Of a stretch of 64,000 nt of DNA, positions 46,201 to 54,366 are shown piece after piece. The position numbers and the translations under genes are program-made. The notes under the pieces are model-generated. The model did not search any database and had not been told where the DNA came from. It saw only the letters and a program-made list of their open reading frames with translations. How positions within the stretch are numbered: the first letter of the stretch is position 1; every line of letters begins with the position of its first letter. The stretch is from Methylobacterium sp. FF17 (GTDB lineage: Bacteria > Pseudomonadota > Alphaproteobacteria > Rhizobiales > Beijerinckiaceae): the NCBI RefSeq assembly GCF_025813715.1, contig NZ_CP107532.1, forward strand, positions 4,480,001 through 4,544,000, in the 5' to 3' direction.

Positions 46201-46802
46201 TGATCGTCGCCGTCGAATTCGGTGTAGGCTGACCCGCCGTAGCGTGGATACGTCCGCATCCGCCCGAGAACCGAGGGGAACGGCTGGTACTTCGTGGCGA
46301 GGTTCTGGTTTCCGCCGATCGAGTAGACGTTGCCGCCGTTCTTCTTGGTGTTGACCGGGAAAAGGGCATTGAGCAGCAGGCCCGCGCCGACCGTGATGGC
46401 GGCAGTCACCACCGCCGTTCCGAAGGTGCCGAGGATCGGCGTGAGGTAGGGGGCGACGAAGGCGGTCAGCACCGCCACCGCGAGCATGGCCAGCGACTTG
46501 AACAGTCCGCCGCCGCCGCCGCGTGGCACGGCGCGCAGCACCACCGTCGCCCCGGCCTTCACCCGGACGCGGGGCCATAGATCGGCAGGCACCTGGTCGG
46601 CGCCAAGCGAGACGCGCAGGCTCCCGTGGCGGTAGCGACCGCCGGCGGTGGCGATCGCGACGATCTCGGTCAGGCTGAGACCGGCCGGCAGGTGGCGGAT
46701 TTCCCGCGAGGGGCTGAGGGGATGCAGGGCCGCGATCACCGCGACCGTGTCGCCGGGGCCGAGCAGCTCGCCATGCAGGGGGCCGGGGATCAGCGCCGTC
46801 AT
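43239..46802 (-). CDS. Tail-tip/host-specificity protein, lambda J type
   Basis: A 1187-residue central tail protein. An N-terminal sulfur-carrier-like region (residues 1-85) is followed by hydrophobic helices (LFKSLAMLAVAVLTAFVAPY to ITVGAGLLLNALFPVN), as in J proteins, then by the conserved tip-attachment region (LGRMRTYPRYGGSAYTEFDG, FRENCRVKGYTYDLV). Fibronectin type III-like segments follow at about 750-920 and a beta-rich receptor-binding end. ATG 46802 is the start that overlaps the NlpC/P60 gene stop; the longer frame upstream is antisense-type noise across other genes. Confidence 0.82.
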   Translation of the reverse strand: MTALIPGPLHGELLGPGDTVAVIAALHPLSPSREIRHLPAGLSLTEIVAIATAGGRYRHGSLRVSLGADQVPADLWPRVRVKAGATVVLRAVPRGGGGGLFKSLAMLAVAVLTAFVAPYLTPILGTFGTAVVTAAITVGAGLLLNALFPVNTKKNGGNVYSIGGNQNLATKYQPFPSVLGRMRTYPRYGGSAYTEFDGDDQYVRLLYVWGYGALDIADLKIAETPISAYHDVQIQTYYGYPTDPKPTLYATTVVQQDLNIEIKNVDGWTTRTTSEDVTEWALDIVCPNGLSATRNSGKTTEQTVSIEIQRSVAYANDFVAVETLTMTANSTKPIRRTVRRPEAVGTYDIRWRRVTRDFDGDAQVNATSTVTALRSYRPGDPLTFRKPLAITALRIRATSQLSGIVDNLNGIVTSRVKAFDGTSWVADVPSRNPGDLYPWVLQGPANAKPRVDAKIDWPAIQRFRENCRVKGYTYDLVHEEQKSILATCQDILSAGRGVVVFHDGKWSVAFDEPDALIVQHFTPRNSWGFSGKRTYKRLPHAFRVKFRNEARGYREDEILVFADGYDASNATLFEEVEFPGQTNHKNVWRLGRYHYAQLLLRPEEYRLSADIEQLISTRGDRVRVLHDVPKWGIVAARVVAVSGNLVHVDERVPMAAGRSYCVRFRLADGSSGVRLIQTVAGEVDAVTLTGGDIVPAAGDLCMFGEVGQETVVLRVKEIVPGEDLSAELTLVDDAPEIALADQGVVPDPVGGGNGDTSQTLRPINLRVVEGNAGADAGYAPTVTLLWDTPSGVSPIRRFEVALKGPSDSAYGAPIEVTPTLRSYTWQSLPPGETSFQVRSLFEDGSYSGFATTSQAVVSWSAAPPAVTGLRVTVVGGLAIFSWDGPRRVVAQLELRYSPATSGVTWESATPVGSRANGTTMSVPFAAGTYLAKFLNGGGTYSQAPTTLVVTAASAADARVGGEIFDMEPFTGVHVGTIEADGGVRLAPDAGGVVGDGTYTPADVIDLGAIYVSRISGDLIAHGLDTRDGSSGAPDIYGVDEFAWGAVLELRSTRDDPASPAATWTEWSTFSAGDVTARGFAVRARLSSDSQGITPVVELIHLRADIEARTDAVAALAIPTSGRRVEFRPAFQSRPAIAVTGRDFATGDVLDWGATDGTGFTLTVRNRDGNSVARTIDFIASGYGRRLS

Positions 46803-47200
46803 GCCAGCGCCTCGTGCCGGTAGATGCCCTCGACCAGCCGGCCGAAGCGCCCGCTGGTGAAGGGCTCGATGACGCTGGCGCGGCCCTCTGGCACGTGGAG
46901 CATGCGGCCGGGCCGCACCACGGTGCCGACGTGCCAGGGGCGATCGTGCATCAGGACGGTGTCGAAGGCGCGCGCCTCGGACGCCGGCACCTGATGCCAG
47001 TCCCCGCGCGAGCCGGCGATCAGGCCGGCGATCACGCGACGGTCGGCGACGCCGGCATAGGCCTCGGCGTAGCTCGGCAGCTCGATCGCAGCGCCGTCCA
47101 GGAGGATCAGACGATGCAGCCCCCAGCAGTCGCAGCCGCAGAGGTCGCGGCCACGATCGAGCCAGGGGATGCCCACGTAGTGATCGAAGGCGAAGGCCAT
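46799..47200 (-). CDS. NlpC/P60-family tail assembly peptidase
   Basis: A 133-residue protein of the lambda gpK type. The catalytic cysteine is in GCDCWGLHR (Cys25) and the histidine in PWHVGTVV (His90). It presumably cuts peptidoglycan stem peptides during DNA entry or trims the tail tip during assembly. Start and stop overlap those of its neighbours by one to four bases. Confidence 0.82.
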   Translation of the reverse strand: MAFAFDHYVGIPWLDRGRDLCGCDCWGLHRLILLDGAAIELPSYAEAYAGVADRRVIAGLIAGSRGDWHQVPASEARAFDTVLMHDRPWHVGTVVRPGRMLHVPEGRASVIEPFTSGRFGRLVEGIYRHEALA

Positions 47201-47706
47201 CAGAACAGCCCCGGCGAGTTCGAGGGCGTGAAGCAGTCGGCCGGGTAGGGCTCGCTCGACATGTCATCGAGGGCGAGGCCGAGCGTGACGGTCTCCTCAT
47301 CGTGCTCGGCCGAGACCAGGTCGAAGTCCGCGAACTCGACCTCGACGAGGTCCGGCCGATCGACAGCGATGATCTCGACGGTGACCAGGGCGGGCGTCCC
47401 GGTCGACCGCAGGAGAGCCACGGTCTCGCGCGCCACGTTGTCCATGCGGATCTCGAAGGCCGGCTCCTGGTCCTCGCGATCCTCCGGGGGCGTGAAGGCG
47501 AACTCGACGTAGAGGAAGGTCTGGCCGCGCGAGACCACGCCCAACAGGTACGGGTCGATCGAGACGCATGTGCCGGGATAGGACGAGGCCCGCAGCGGAC
47601 CACCGGCCAGCTCGGGATGCGAGATGGTCACGAGGGCGGCCACTGCCTCATCCGTGTTCTCGGCCAGGAGCGCCGCACGAAAGGCCTGGGAGAAGGCGCG
47701 GCTCAT
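47200..47706 (-). CDS. DUF1833-family phage tail protein
   Basis: A 168-residue protein. The features ISHPELAGGPLRASSYP near the start and FYVEFAFTPPEDRED-like (YVEFAFTPPEDRED) in the middle match DUF1833 proteins found between distal tail and NlpC/P60 genes in siphophages. Exact structural role unknown. It overlaps the next gene by four bases. Confidence 0.7.
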   Translation of the reverse strand: MSRAFSQAFRAALLAENTDEAVAALVTISHPELAGGPLRASSYPGTCVSIDPYLLGVVSRGQTFLYVEFAFTPPEDREDQEPAFEIRMDNVARETVALLRSTGTPALVTVEIIAVDRPDLVEVEFADFDLVSAEHDEETVTLGLALDDMSSEPYPADCFTPSNSPGLF

Positions 47707-48170
47707 GCCGCCACCCGCACGATGATGGGCACGCGATCGACAAGCACGTAGGCGCCATCCTGGACGAGGAAGGCGTAGCCCGCCGGTAGCTCGGGCAGGC
47801 CGGGCTCGAACGATCCGACCGGGAGGCGATCGAGCGACAGCGACAGCTCCCAGCGATCGCCGGCGGTGTTGCTCTCCTCCGGCATCTCGTCGCCGATCAT
47901 CACCAGGATGGGCAAGCCGCCGTGCGGATCGGGGAACAGGAAGGGGATGCTGCCCCCTCGGATGTCGTTTTCGAACCAGGCCCAGAAGAGGTCGAGCTGG
48001 GCGCCGCTCATCTCCAGCCGGCCGGACATGGGTTTCAGCACGGCGCGTGAGCGCAGACGCGACTTGCCTGGGCCGGTCGAGGTCTTGGTGCGCAGCCGCC
48101 CGTCATTCGGCTTGGCGCGGAAGCGGTCGCGGAGGTAGCGCTGCGGAAGGGTCTCGGGCCAGACGATCAT
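47703..48170 (-). CDS. Distal-tail-type minor tail protein
   Basis: A 155-residue protein starting MIVWPETLPQRYLRDRF, with WAWFENDIRGGSIPFLFPDP and WELSLSLDRLP. Proteins of this shape sit between the tape measure and tail-tip genes in B3/D3112-like phages and in gene transfer agents, where they form the distal tail ring. The function is inferred from position. ATG 48170 overlaps the tape-measure stop. Confidence 0.6.
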   Translation of the reverse strand: MIVWPETLPQRYLRDRFRAKPNDGRLRTKTSTGPGKSRLRSRAVLKPMSGRLEMSGAQLDLFWAWFENDIRGGSIPFLFPDPHGGLPILVMIGDEMPEESNTAGDRWELSLSLDRLPVGSFEPGLPELPAGYAFLVQDGAYVLVDRVPIIVRVAA

Positions 48171-51100
48171 CCGCGCCTCGTGAGGGTTCGATCGATGCCC
48201 CAGCTTCCCTTCAGAGCGCGACCGGTACGCGAGCCCGGCCGGCTCACGGCATCGGCGAACATCCGATCCAGCGTTACGTCCATGCGGGGCTGGCCGCGCT
48301 CGTTGGTGGTCTGCTTTTGCGAGACCTGGACCCCGGCGTTGTCGTGGAGGTGAAACTCCATCCCGCCGCCGCCTGCCGCGCCACGCGCCGGTGCGCGGTC
48401 CTCGCCGGCGGACGCGTCCTGGCGCGCGGTTGGCGGGACGGCCATGCCGACCAGGCCGCCCTCTGCGAAGGCCGGCATGCGGTTGTCGTTCAGGGCATGC
48501 AGGAGCGGCAGGTTCCGCTTGGTGGCGGCCGCGTTCACGACGAACTCGCCGTTGGAGAGCCAAGCCGCGATGCTGTCCGAGGTCGCGGTGCCCGGGCCGG
48601 TGACGTGCCCGCCGCCGGCGGCCGCGACGGTGGCCGGCGCGGAGCCATTGCCGCCGAACAGGCTGGCGATGGCGCCGAGGATGCCGCCGCCCCCGCCCGA
48701 GCCGAGCGAGCTGCCGACCTGGGTCAGACCCTGGCTGGTCTGGGCCAGCGGCGCCGGCAGCGCCGTGAGGTTGCTGGTCAGCCCGGACAGACCTTGCGTG
48801 GCCGTCGTCGTGGAGGTGTTGAACGACTGCAAGGAGGCGTCGAGGTTCTGGAGCTGCGGCATCGCGGCGGTGGCCGCCGGTGCTGCTGCCGGAGCGCCAG
48901 GCAGGGCCTTGTTGAACTTGTCGACGTAGCTGCTGCCGGACGTCCCGAGCACATCCTTCAGCCCGGCGGCTTGGGCAAGCGGCTTTCCGCTGAACCACAC
49001 GGATGCCGCGTCGTTCGAGTTGCCGTATTTCGAAAGGGACTTGCCGAACTGGCTGTTGAACACCGCGTCCTGGGCGCCCTTGTCGCCCAGGAACTCTTCC
49101 TTGGTCAGGCTCTTGCCGAGCGCTTCCTTGGTCCAGGACGGGATGTTGTTGCCCATGACCTGGTAGGCGCCATAGGCCCGGTCCCCTGACTTCGTGAGCG
49201 GGCCGAGCGCGCCATAGTTGCCCGCCGGGCTTCCGCTCTCGATCGTGCGGATCGCAGCTGCCGCGCGCTCCAGGTCGCTGCCGGACTTGCCCGTCAGCCC
49301 AGCCGCGACGCTGGCCGCGCTCGGCACGTTGCTGTTCGCGGCGGAGGCGGCGAGCGCACCCACACCGGAAACCGGACCGCTGAGGTTGACGATGCCGGCG
49401 GAGATGTCGGCCGTGGTCAGGCCCTGCGCCTTGCCGAAGATGCCGCCGAGGGCATCGCCGAACATCCCACCGCCGGCCTTGCCCTCCTGCCCGAAGAGCC
49501 CGTTGGCCAGAGGCGTCGATACCTGACGGTCGAAGACGCGCGATGCCATCGAGCTGATCGAGGACGTGATACCGGCGAGCGGGTTCTTGCCCTGGCTGAC
49601 GTCGGAGAAGATCCCCGTGACGCCCGAGCGCGTCCCCGAGCGCATATCGTCGAGGCCGCCGACCAGCTCGCGCTGCCGACGGTAGAGATCCTCCTGGCGG
49701 GCCGCGACCTTGCCGGCCGCAGCGGCATACTCGTCGATCCCGCGCTTCAGGTCGGCCGTGATCGGCACGCCGGCGGCGGTGTACTGATTGATGAGCTGCT
49801 GGGCCGCCGCCATCCGGGCGGCCGCTTCGGTCGAAGCACCGAAGGCAACCTGCTGGAGGCGTAGCGCCGCGACCTGTTCGGTCAGGCCCCGGTTCGCGTC
49901 CCGCAACGGCCCGCCCACGGCCTCGGCATCCAGAGCCTGTTGCTCCGCCGCCTTGGCCTTCTGGTCGTTGGCGATCGCCGGCAGGTTGCCCTGATCGTCG
50001 AGGAAGATCTTGCGGTACTTCGCCTCCAGTTCCGCGCGCTGGCGCTGGTAGGGCAGCAGGCCGGCGGTGGCGGCGTTGTCGTTGGCGCCGCGCAGCCGGT
50101 CCTGGCTATCGCGGGTGGACTGCGCCAACACGGCTTGCTTGGCCGCCTCGACCCGCTGCCGGCGATCGTCCTCGCTGACAGCCTGACCGACCAGCGCCAA
50201 GCGCTCGCGCTCGGCGGCGATCGCCGCCTTCTCGGCCACCGTCCGCGCTTCGATCGAGCGGATTGTCAGAGCTTCTGAGGCGCGGGCCTTGTCCTGCGCC
50301 GACATGAAGGTTTCGACCGCACCACGGGCGAGGTCCAGGGCGCTCTGAACCTGCTGCGCGCTGGCGCTGAGCCCCTTCTGCGCCTGGCTGTCACCCTGGA
50401 GCTTTTGCAGCAGCAGGATCCTGGCGTTCAGCTTTTCGAGCTGGTCGATCTCCGGCTGGAGTGCGCGAACCGCGTCGTCAGCCTGCCTTGAGAGTTCGGC
50501 GGCCGCCTTCTTTCCGGGCGCAGCCGCTTCCTCGGCGGCCTTGCCCGTCAGCTCCGCAATTTCTTTCCGCAGGCGCGTGATGGTCGGGACCATGTCGCCG
50601 CCGGTGCCCTCTTCGCGGGCGTACTCCGCACTGTCGAGTTCGGCCTGTGCCTTCGCCAGACGCTCCTTGGTCGGGTCGTCCGTGAAGGGCCGGGCGACGA
50701 ACCTTCCGGCTGCCTCGGCCGCGCTGCTGACCAAGCCCCAGGCCTTGGCCCACCGCGACGTCTTCTCGGAGGCGGCGTCGAGGTCAGGAGAGAAGGCCCG
50801 CACGATCTGGCGGATCGCCTCCTGGCGGTTGCCCTGTTCGACGAGCGTGCGGATGTAGACCTGCGTCTTGGCGTCAAGCCCGCCGATCCGCGCGTCCAGC
50901 TCGGCCGCGCCCTTCACCGGATCGGCGAAGATGCGAGCAAGGTCAGAGCCGGCTTCCTTCAGATCCTTGCCGAAGAGCTTGGCGTAGCCGGGCGCCAAGT
51001 TGACGATGTCGGGCACGTTCGCGACGTCGACCTTGCCCGTGGCGGCAACCGCGGTCGCGACGCCACGCGCGTCCGAGCGGCCGATCCTGCCACCGGCGGC

Positions 51101-51985
51101 CGCCGTCTCGGCGATCCGCTCGATGTCGCCGACGGTGGCCCGGGACATCGTGCCGATGCCGGCGAGCCCTTCGCGGATCTCCGCCTGTGTCTTGGCCCAG
51201 GTCGTGCCGAGATAGACGACGCCGGCGGCGGCCCCGAGGAAGCCGGCTGCCATGAGGCGCACCGGCGTCAGGATCTCCATGGCGCGACCGGCCACGATCT
51301 TCAGGCCGCCTGCGATCCCGCCGGGGGTTTCGCCCAGCACCTGGACAACCTGGCCACCCTGCTGAGCCAGCACCTGCATCGGTGAGATGCCGGAGGCGAG
51401 CGAGGTGACGATGTCGTTGCCCTGGTAGGCGAGGTTCGTCCACTGATCGCGCCGCAGGTTCTGATTGGCCGGTGCGGGCGACGGGGCCGCCGGAGCGGGA
51501 GCTGGAGCCGGGGCGGGTGAGCGCGGGGGCGCCGGCGCAGCCGGGGCGACAGGCTGCCCAGCCGGAGTGAGCGGAGCGCGGGGCGCGATCCCGGCGGCCA
51601 TGAACTCGGCGACGTTGCGCTGGCTGCCCTGAACCGTCCGGCCAAGGGCGGCCGCCTCTGCGTTCACCTTGGCGATCGCGGCCGCCTGGCCCAACGCCGC
51701 CGCTGTCGCCGAGGCCTGCGCTTGGCCCGCCGCACCGGTCGCGCGTGCCACAGCGTCCATCGCCGCCGCCGCGCCGGTCGCGGCCGCCGCCTGTTCCCGC
51801 TGGGCGGTGGTGATCCCGGTGGTCGCCTGTGCCACCCGGTCCAGGCCACCGGCGGCGGCCGACGCCTGCGCACTGGCACCGGTGGCAGCTGCGCCGACAC
51901 CCTTGACCGCCGAGGTGGCTTCCAGGGCGCTCTGGGTCAGGGACGAGGCGTCGCCCGTGATGCGAACGGCGAGCTGCAGCGTCAT
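48167..51985 (-). CDS. Tail tape-measure protein with lysozyme-like domain
   Basis: A 1272-residue protein that sets tail length. The N-terminus (residues 1-190) is Ala-rich heptad-like helix, followed by hydrophobic stretches near 240-260 and long helical segments (about 430-740). A lytic transglycosylase-like domain lies at about 905-1010: IRTIESGSPAGNYGALGP with a candidate catalytic Glu, GDRAYGAYQVMGNNIP and VWFSGKPLAQAAGL. That domain would locally open the cell wall. The position after the frameshifted chaperone pair is as expected. Confidence 0.87.
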   Translation of the reverse strand: MTLQLAVRITGDASSLTQSALEATSAVKGVGAAATGASAQASAAAGGLDRVAQATTGITTAQREQAAAATGAAAAMDAVARATGAAGQAQASATAAALGQAAAIAKVNAEAAALGRTVQGSQRNVAEFMAAGIAPRAPLTPAGQPVAPAAPAPPRSPAPAPAPAPAAPSPAPANQNLRRDQWTNLAYQGNDIVTSLASGISPMQVLAQQGGQVVQVLGETPGGIAGGLKIVAGRAMEILTPVRLMAAGFLGAAAGVVYLGTTWAKTQAEIREGLAGIGTMSRATVGDIERIAETAAAGGRIGRSDARGVATAVAATGKVDVANVPDIVNLAPGYAKLFGKDLKEAGSDLARIFADPVKGAAELDARIGGLDAKTQVYIRTLVEQGNRQEAIRQIVRAFSPDLDAASEKTSRWAKAWGLVSSAAEAAGRFVARPFTDDPTKERLAKAQAELDSAEYAREEGTGGDMVPTITRLRKEIAELTGKAAEEAAAPGKKAAAELSRQADDAVRALQPEIDQLEKLNARILLLQKLQGDSQAQKGLSASAQQVQSALDLARGAVETFMSAQDKARASEALTIRSIEARTVAEKAAIAAERERLALVGQAVSEDDRRQRVEAAKQAVLAQSTRDSQDRLRGANDNAATAGLLPYQRQRAELEAKYRKIFLDDQGNLPAIANDQKAKAAEQQALDAEAVGGPLRDANRGLTEQVAALRLQQVAFGASTEAAARMAAAQQLINQYTAAGVPITADLKRGIDEYAAAAGKVAARQEDLYRRQRELVGGLDDMRSGTRSGVTGIFSDVSQGKNPLAGITSSISSMASRVFDRQVSTPLANGLFGQEGKAGGGMFGDALGGIFGKAQGLTTADISAGIVNLSGPVSGVGALAASAANSNVPSAASVAAGLTGKSGSDLERAAAAIRTIESGSPAGNYGALGPLTKSGDRAYGAYQVMGNNIPSWTKEALGKSLTKEEFLGDKGAQDAVFNSQFGKSLSKYGNSNDAASVWFSGKPLAQAAGLKDVLGTSGSSYVDKFNKALPGAPAAAPAATAAMPQLQNLDASLQSFNTSTTTATQGLSGLTSNLTALPAPLAQTSQGLTQVGSSLGSGGGGGILGAIASLFGGNGSAPATVAAAGGGHVTGPGTATSDSIAAWLSNGEFVVNAAATKRNLPLLHALNDNRMPAFAEGGLVGMAVPPTARQDASAGEDRAPARGAAGGGGMEFHLHDNAGVQVSQKQTTNERGQPRMDVTLDRMFADAVSRPGSRTGRALKGSWGIDRTLTRRG

Positions 51986-52371
51986 GCGGCATCCCCGTTC
52001 AAGACAACCAGGGCTTCGGCCTCCATCGCCATGACGTCGGCGAACACGGCCCGGTCATCGATCTCGGGCGGCAACAAGCGACGCATCACGACGTCCACGC
52101 CGGGATAGTCGAGCCCGAGATGCAGGAGAGCAGTTCGCGTCGCGAGGACACGCCATTGCGTGCCGCAGGCGCGGAAGATGCAGAAGGCTGTCCAGTGATC
52201 ATCCCAGACCTCGACCGTCGTGGTCGCGGAGACCTCTCCGCCGGGCATCGCGTCGGCGGGTACGCCGAGCCGTTCGAACTGAGCCCGCGTCCCGGCATCG
52301 AGCCCGGCAACCGCCTCCGGATCGGCGCGGCCGGTCCAGAGGAAGGCGAGCGCGCGGGCCGCCGCCCTTAG
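51982..52371 (-). CDS. Tail chaperone T extension (DUF1799-like), made by -1 frameshift
   Basis: This 129-residue segment has no ATG, GTG or TTG near its logical beginning; the only in-frame ATG (52440) is deep in the upstream gene and in a non-matching register. It is entered by a -1 slip at GGGAAAC from the upstream chaperone, giving a 251-residue fusion. Content: LAFLWTGRADPEAVAGLDAG, then TTVEVWDDHWTAFCIFRACGTQWRV, typical of DUF1799. By analogy with lambda gpGT the fusion recruits tail tube protein to the tape measure. Confidence 0.75.
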   Translation of the reverse strand, partial: LRAAARALAFLWTGRADPEAVAGLDAGTRAQFERLGVPADAMPGGEVSATTTVEVWDDHWTAFCIFRACGTQWRVLATRTALLHLGLDYPGVDVVMRRLLPPEIDDRAVFADVMAMEAEALVVLNGDAA

Positions 52372-52377
52372 TTTCCC
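52368..52377 (-). other. Programmed -1 ribosomal frameshift site G GGA AAC
   Basis: The heptamer GGGAAAC (minus strand, 52377-52371) is an X-XXY-YYZ slippery site in the frame of the upstream gene, with the stop TAA immediately after. A -1 slip continues as CTA AGG GCG into the downstream frame. Lambda uses G GGA AAG at the same gene junction. A short GGGC-GGCG-GCCC hairpin follows three to four bases downstream and may help. Confidence 0.82.
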
Positions 52378-52736
52378 AGGCGGGCCGCTTGGCCGGTGAT
52401 CGCCTGTTCGTAGGCGGCGAGCACGCCGGTGCGGAACCATGCAAAGCCGAGCTGGGCTTCCAGGTTCTCGCGCGTGAACGGAACGGCCTCGCCATCCGCG
52501 TCGACGATGTCGCGCCAGCCCTTCGTCAGCTCGAAGATGTAGTCGAAGTTGAAGGCGTCCCGCTTGTCTGCCGGTAGGGCGTTGCGCGCGGCGTCGATTT
52601 CGCGGCCGCGCTCCAGGGACATCGCCTCGAACTGCATTTCGAAGGTGTGCTCCTGGAACTCCCCGGCCTTCTCGGGGTGCGGAACCTTGACCTCGACGGG
52701 CCACCAGAACAGGCGCTTCGCGGCAACGACGAACAT
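52368..52736 (-). CDS. Tail assembly chaperone G-like
   Basis: A 122-residue protein (WWPVEVKVPHPEKAGEFQEH, FDYIFELTKGWRDIVDADGE) matching the G-like chaperone position just before the tape measure. It ends at TAA 52368-52370, directly after the slippery G GGA AAC. Both the short form and the frameshifted long form are expected. Confidence 0.78.
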   Translation of the reverse strand: MFVVAAKRLFWWPVEVKVPHPEKAGEFQEHTFEMQFEAMSLERGREIDAARNALPADKRDAFNFDYIFELTKGWRDIVDADGEAVPFTRENLEAQLGFAWFRTGVLAAYEQAITGQAARLGN

Positions 52737-52798
52737 GGGCGTGAGCCTCGGGTTGAGAGCGGTTTGAAGGGGCGTTGAAGACGGCCTAAGCGGCGCGC

Positions 52799-53728
52799 TC
52801 AGAGCACGCGGATGATCAGCTCGTCGTCGCCGGCGACCGGACAGAGCATCAGCGGCAGCGAGGTGTTCAGCACGCCCTGCGTGTTGCCGTGGGTGGGCGG
52901 GCCGACCTGGACGGCTGGAGCCTGGATCTCGACGATGTTGCCAGCGACGAGGCCGTGGCGCGACAGCATCGGCCCCACGACCGAGTTCTTGGCGGCCGCG
53001 TACCAGTCCTTCGTCGCGAGCGAGACGGCCTCGATCACGGCGGTGCCCTTGGCTTTCCGGTCGACGATCTCGATGCTCTCGGAGCCGACGAGCATCCGCG
53101 CCTCAACCTGATTGCCGAGATCCAGGGTGAAGCTCTCCATCGGAGCCACCAGCCCGTGGAGCGAGAACGTCGTGTTCTCCGCCGACACGACCAGCGGCTT
53201 CTGGAAGCCCGTGAGAACCTGCGTCGGCAGGGGCGTGTCGGCGATCGGCCCGAGAAGGCCGGTCATGGTGAAGCGGAACCTCGGGATCTGCTTGGGGGTC
53301 TCGGACAGGGTTACGGTGCCCCGCGCGCCGAGGAGCACGTGGTTCACCCCGTCGAGGTTCATGAAGATGGTGGCGGCTTCCTGCCCACCGCTGACGGGCT
53401 GGTACTCGACCTTTACCCCCGCCGTGACGGTCTCGGAGAGGCCGCAGGCCCGGAGCATCACGCCGTAACCCGGCACGGCGCCGGCGGCGCCCGCGCCTGC
53501 GATCTCGATGGAGCCTTCGACCCGGACGTTAATACCGGCCAGCACCGATCCCTGGTCGCCGAAGTACGGGAGCATCAGGTCACGCGAGACCTGATCACCC
53601 TGGAGCGGCGTGACCGACACGTCCGACATCACCAGGGCGTTGGCCGCACCAGTCGGCGCGGCATTGACCCCATAGGTCGCCTCGATCTTCGCGAGGGCAG
53701 CCAGCTTGCGATAGTAGCGTCTCGCCAC
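52799..53728 (-). CDS. Tail tube protein (major tail protein)
   Basis: A 309-residue beta-rich protein. The N-terminus RRYYRKLAALAKIEATYGVN and the following segments VSRDLMLPYFGDQGSVLAGI are typical of tail tube proteins of Mu-like siphophages. It has the expected place, next to the chaperone genes. A 62-base gap separates it from the chaperone gene, a good place for an extra ribosome site. Confidence 0.78.
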   Translation of the reverse strand: MARRYYRKLAALAKIEATYGVNAAPTGAANALVMSDVSVTPLQGDQVSRDLMLPYFGDQGSVLAGINVRVEGSIEIAGAGAAGAVPGYGVMLRACGLSETVTAGVKVEYQPVSGGQEAATIFMNLDGVNHVLLGARGTVTLSETPKQIPRFRFTMTGLLGPIADTPLPTQVLTGFQKPLVVSAENTTFSLHGLVAPMESFTLDLGNQVEARMLVGSESIEIVDRKAKGTAVIEAVSLATKDWYAAAKNSVVGPMLSRHGLVAGNIVEIQAPAVQVGPPTHGNTQGVLNTSLPLMLCPVAGDDELIIRVL

Positions 53729-53731
53729 GGG

Positions 53732-53935
53732 TCACTCCTTGGGGCTGGATTTGGCGGGCGTCGGCGCGGCCGGCTCGCGCGTGGCCGGATCGACCGGCGG
53801 CGCCGGCGCGGTGGGCACGTCGACCGGCGGACCGGGGTCCTTGATGACGTGCAGCTCGGGCGCCTTCGTGCGCTCCTGGAGCTTGGGGTCGCCGGATTTC
53901 CCGGCGAGGTAGCTTCCGCCCTCGCGAGCACCCAT
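53732..53935 (-). CDS. Small Pro/Ala-rich phage protein
   Basis: A 67-residue protein starting MGAREGGSYLAGKSGDPKLQ with a Pro-rich tail (PGPPVDVPTAPAPPVDP). The start overlaps the stop of the tail terminator gene, and it ends three bases before the tail tube gene, so it is embedded in the operon. Function unknown. Confidence 0.55.
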   Translation of the reverse strand: MGAREGGSYLAGKSGDPKLQERTKAPELHVIKDPGPPVDVPTAPAPPVDPATREPAAPTPAKSSPKE

Positions 53936-54366
53936 CACGCTGTTCCTTCCAGGTAGGTGGCGGCGGCAAACATCAGCTCCCACCACACGAGCCCGTCCTT
54001 CGCCCGCACGAGGCGGCCGCCGACGATGGTGATGACGTCGTCGGCCGCCGGCGGCTGCCAGCCGAGCAAGGCCGCGCGTGCAAAGCTCTTGACCGCCTCG
54101 ACGTCGGCTGCCGCCGCCGCGCCCTGGCCGTCCGAGACGTTCTCCACGACCAGCAGGACCGTGACGTCGATCTCCATCCGCTGAAGCGGGGGGCCGTTCA
54201 TCCGCTCGTTCTCGGACGCCGCTTCCTCGGTGACGTAGACGTAGGCCGCCGGTGTCGCGTTGGGCGCGCCGGTTCCAAGCGAGGCGAGCTGTGCCGCCCC
54301 CTCGACCAGGGCGAAGGGCGAGCTGGGCGCCCCCTGGAGGCGCTGGATGATCTGCGCGACCATCAT
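53935..54366 (-). CDS. Tail terminator/completion-type protein (gp37-like)
   Basis: A 143-residue protein (AYVYVTEEAASENERMNGP, QRMEIDVTVLLVVENVSD, then WWELMFAAATYLEG). It has the length and place of Gp37/tail terminator proteins in Mu-like phages, between gpG and the tail tube. Two tandem ATG codons start it. Identity is by pattern and position. Confidence 0.62.
   Translation of the reverse strand: MMVAQIIQRLQGAPSSPFALVEGAAQLASLGTGAPNATPAAYVYVTEEAASENERMNGPPLQRMEIDVTVLLVVENVSDGQGAAAAADVEAVKSFARAALLGWQPPAADDVITIVGGRLVRAKDGLVWWELMFAAATYLEGTA

Noticed and set aside
46803..47603. N-terminal extension of the tail-tip frame
   Set aside because: Ser/Arg/Pro-rich translation overlapping the NlpC/P60 and DUF1833 genes; the real start at 46802 overlaps the upstream stop as in the rest of the operon.
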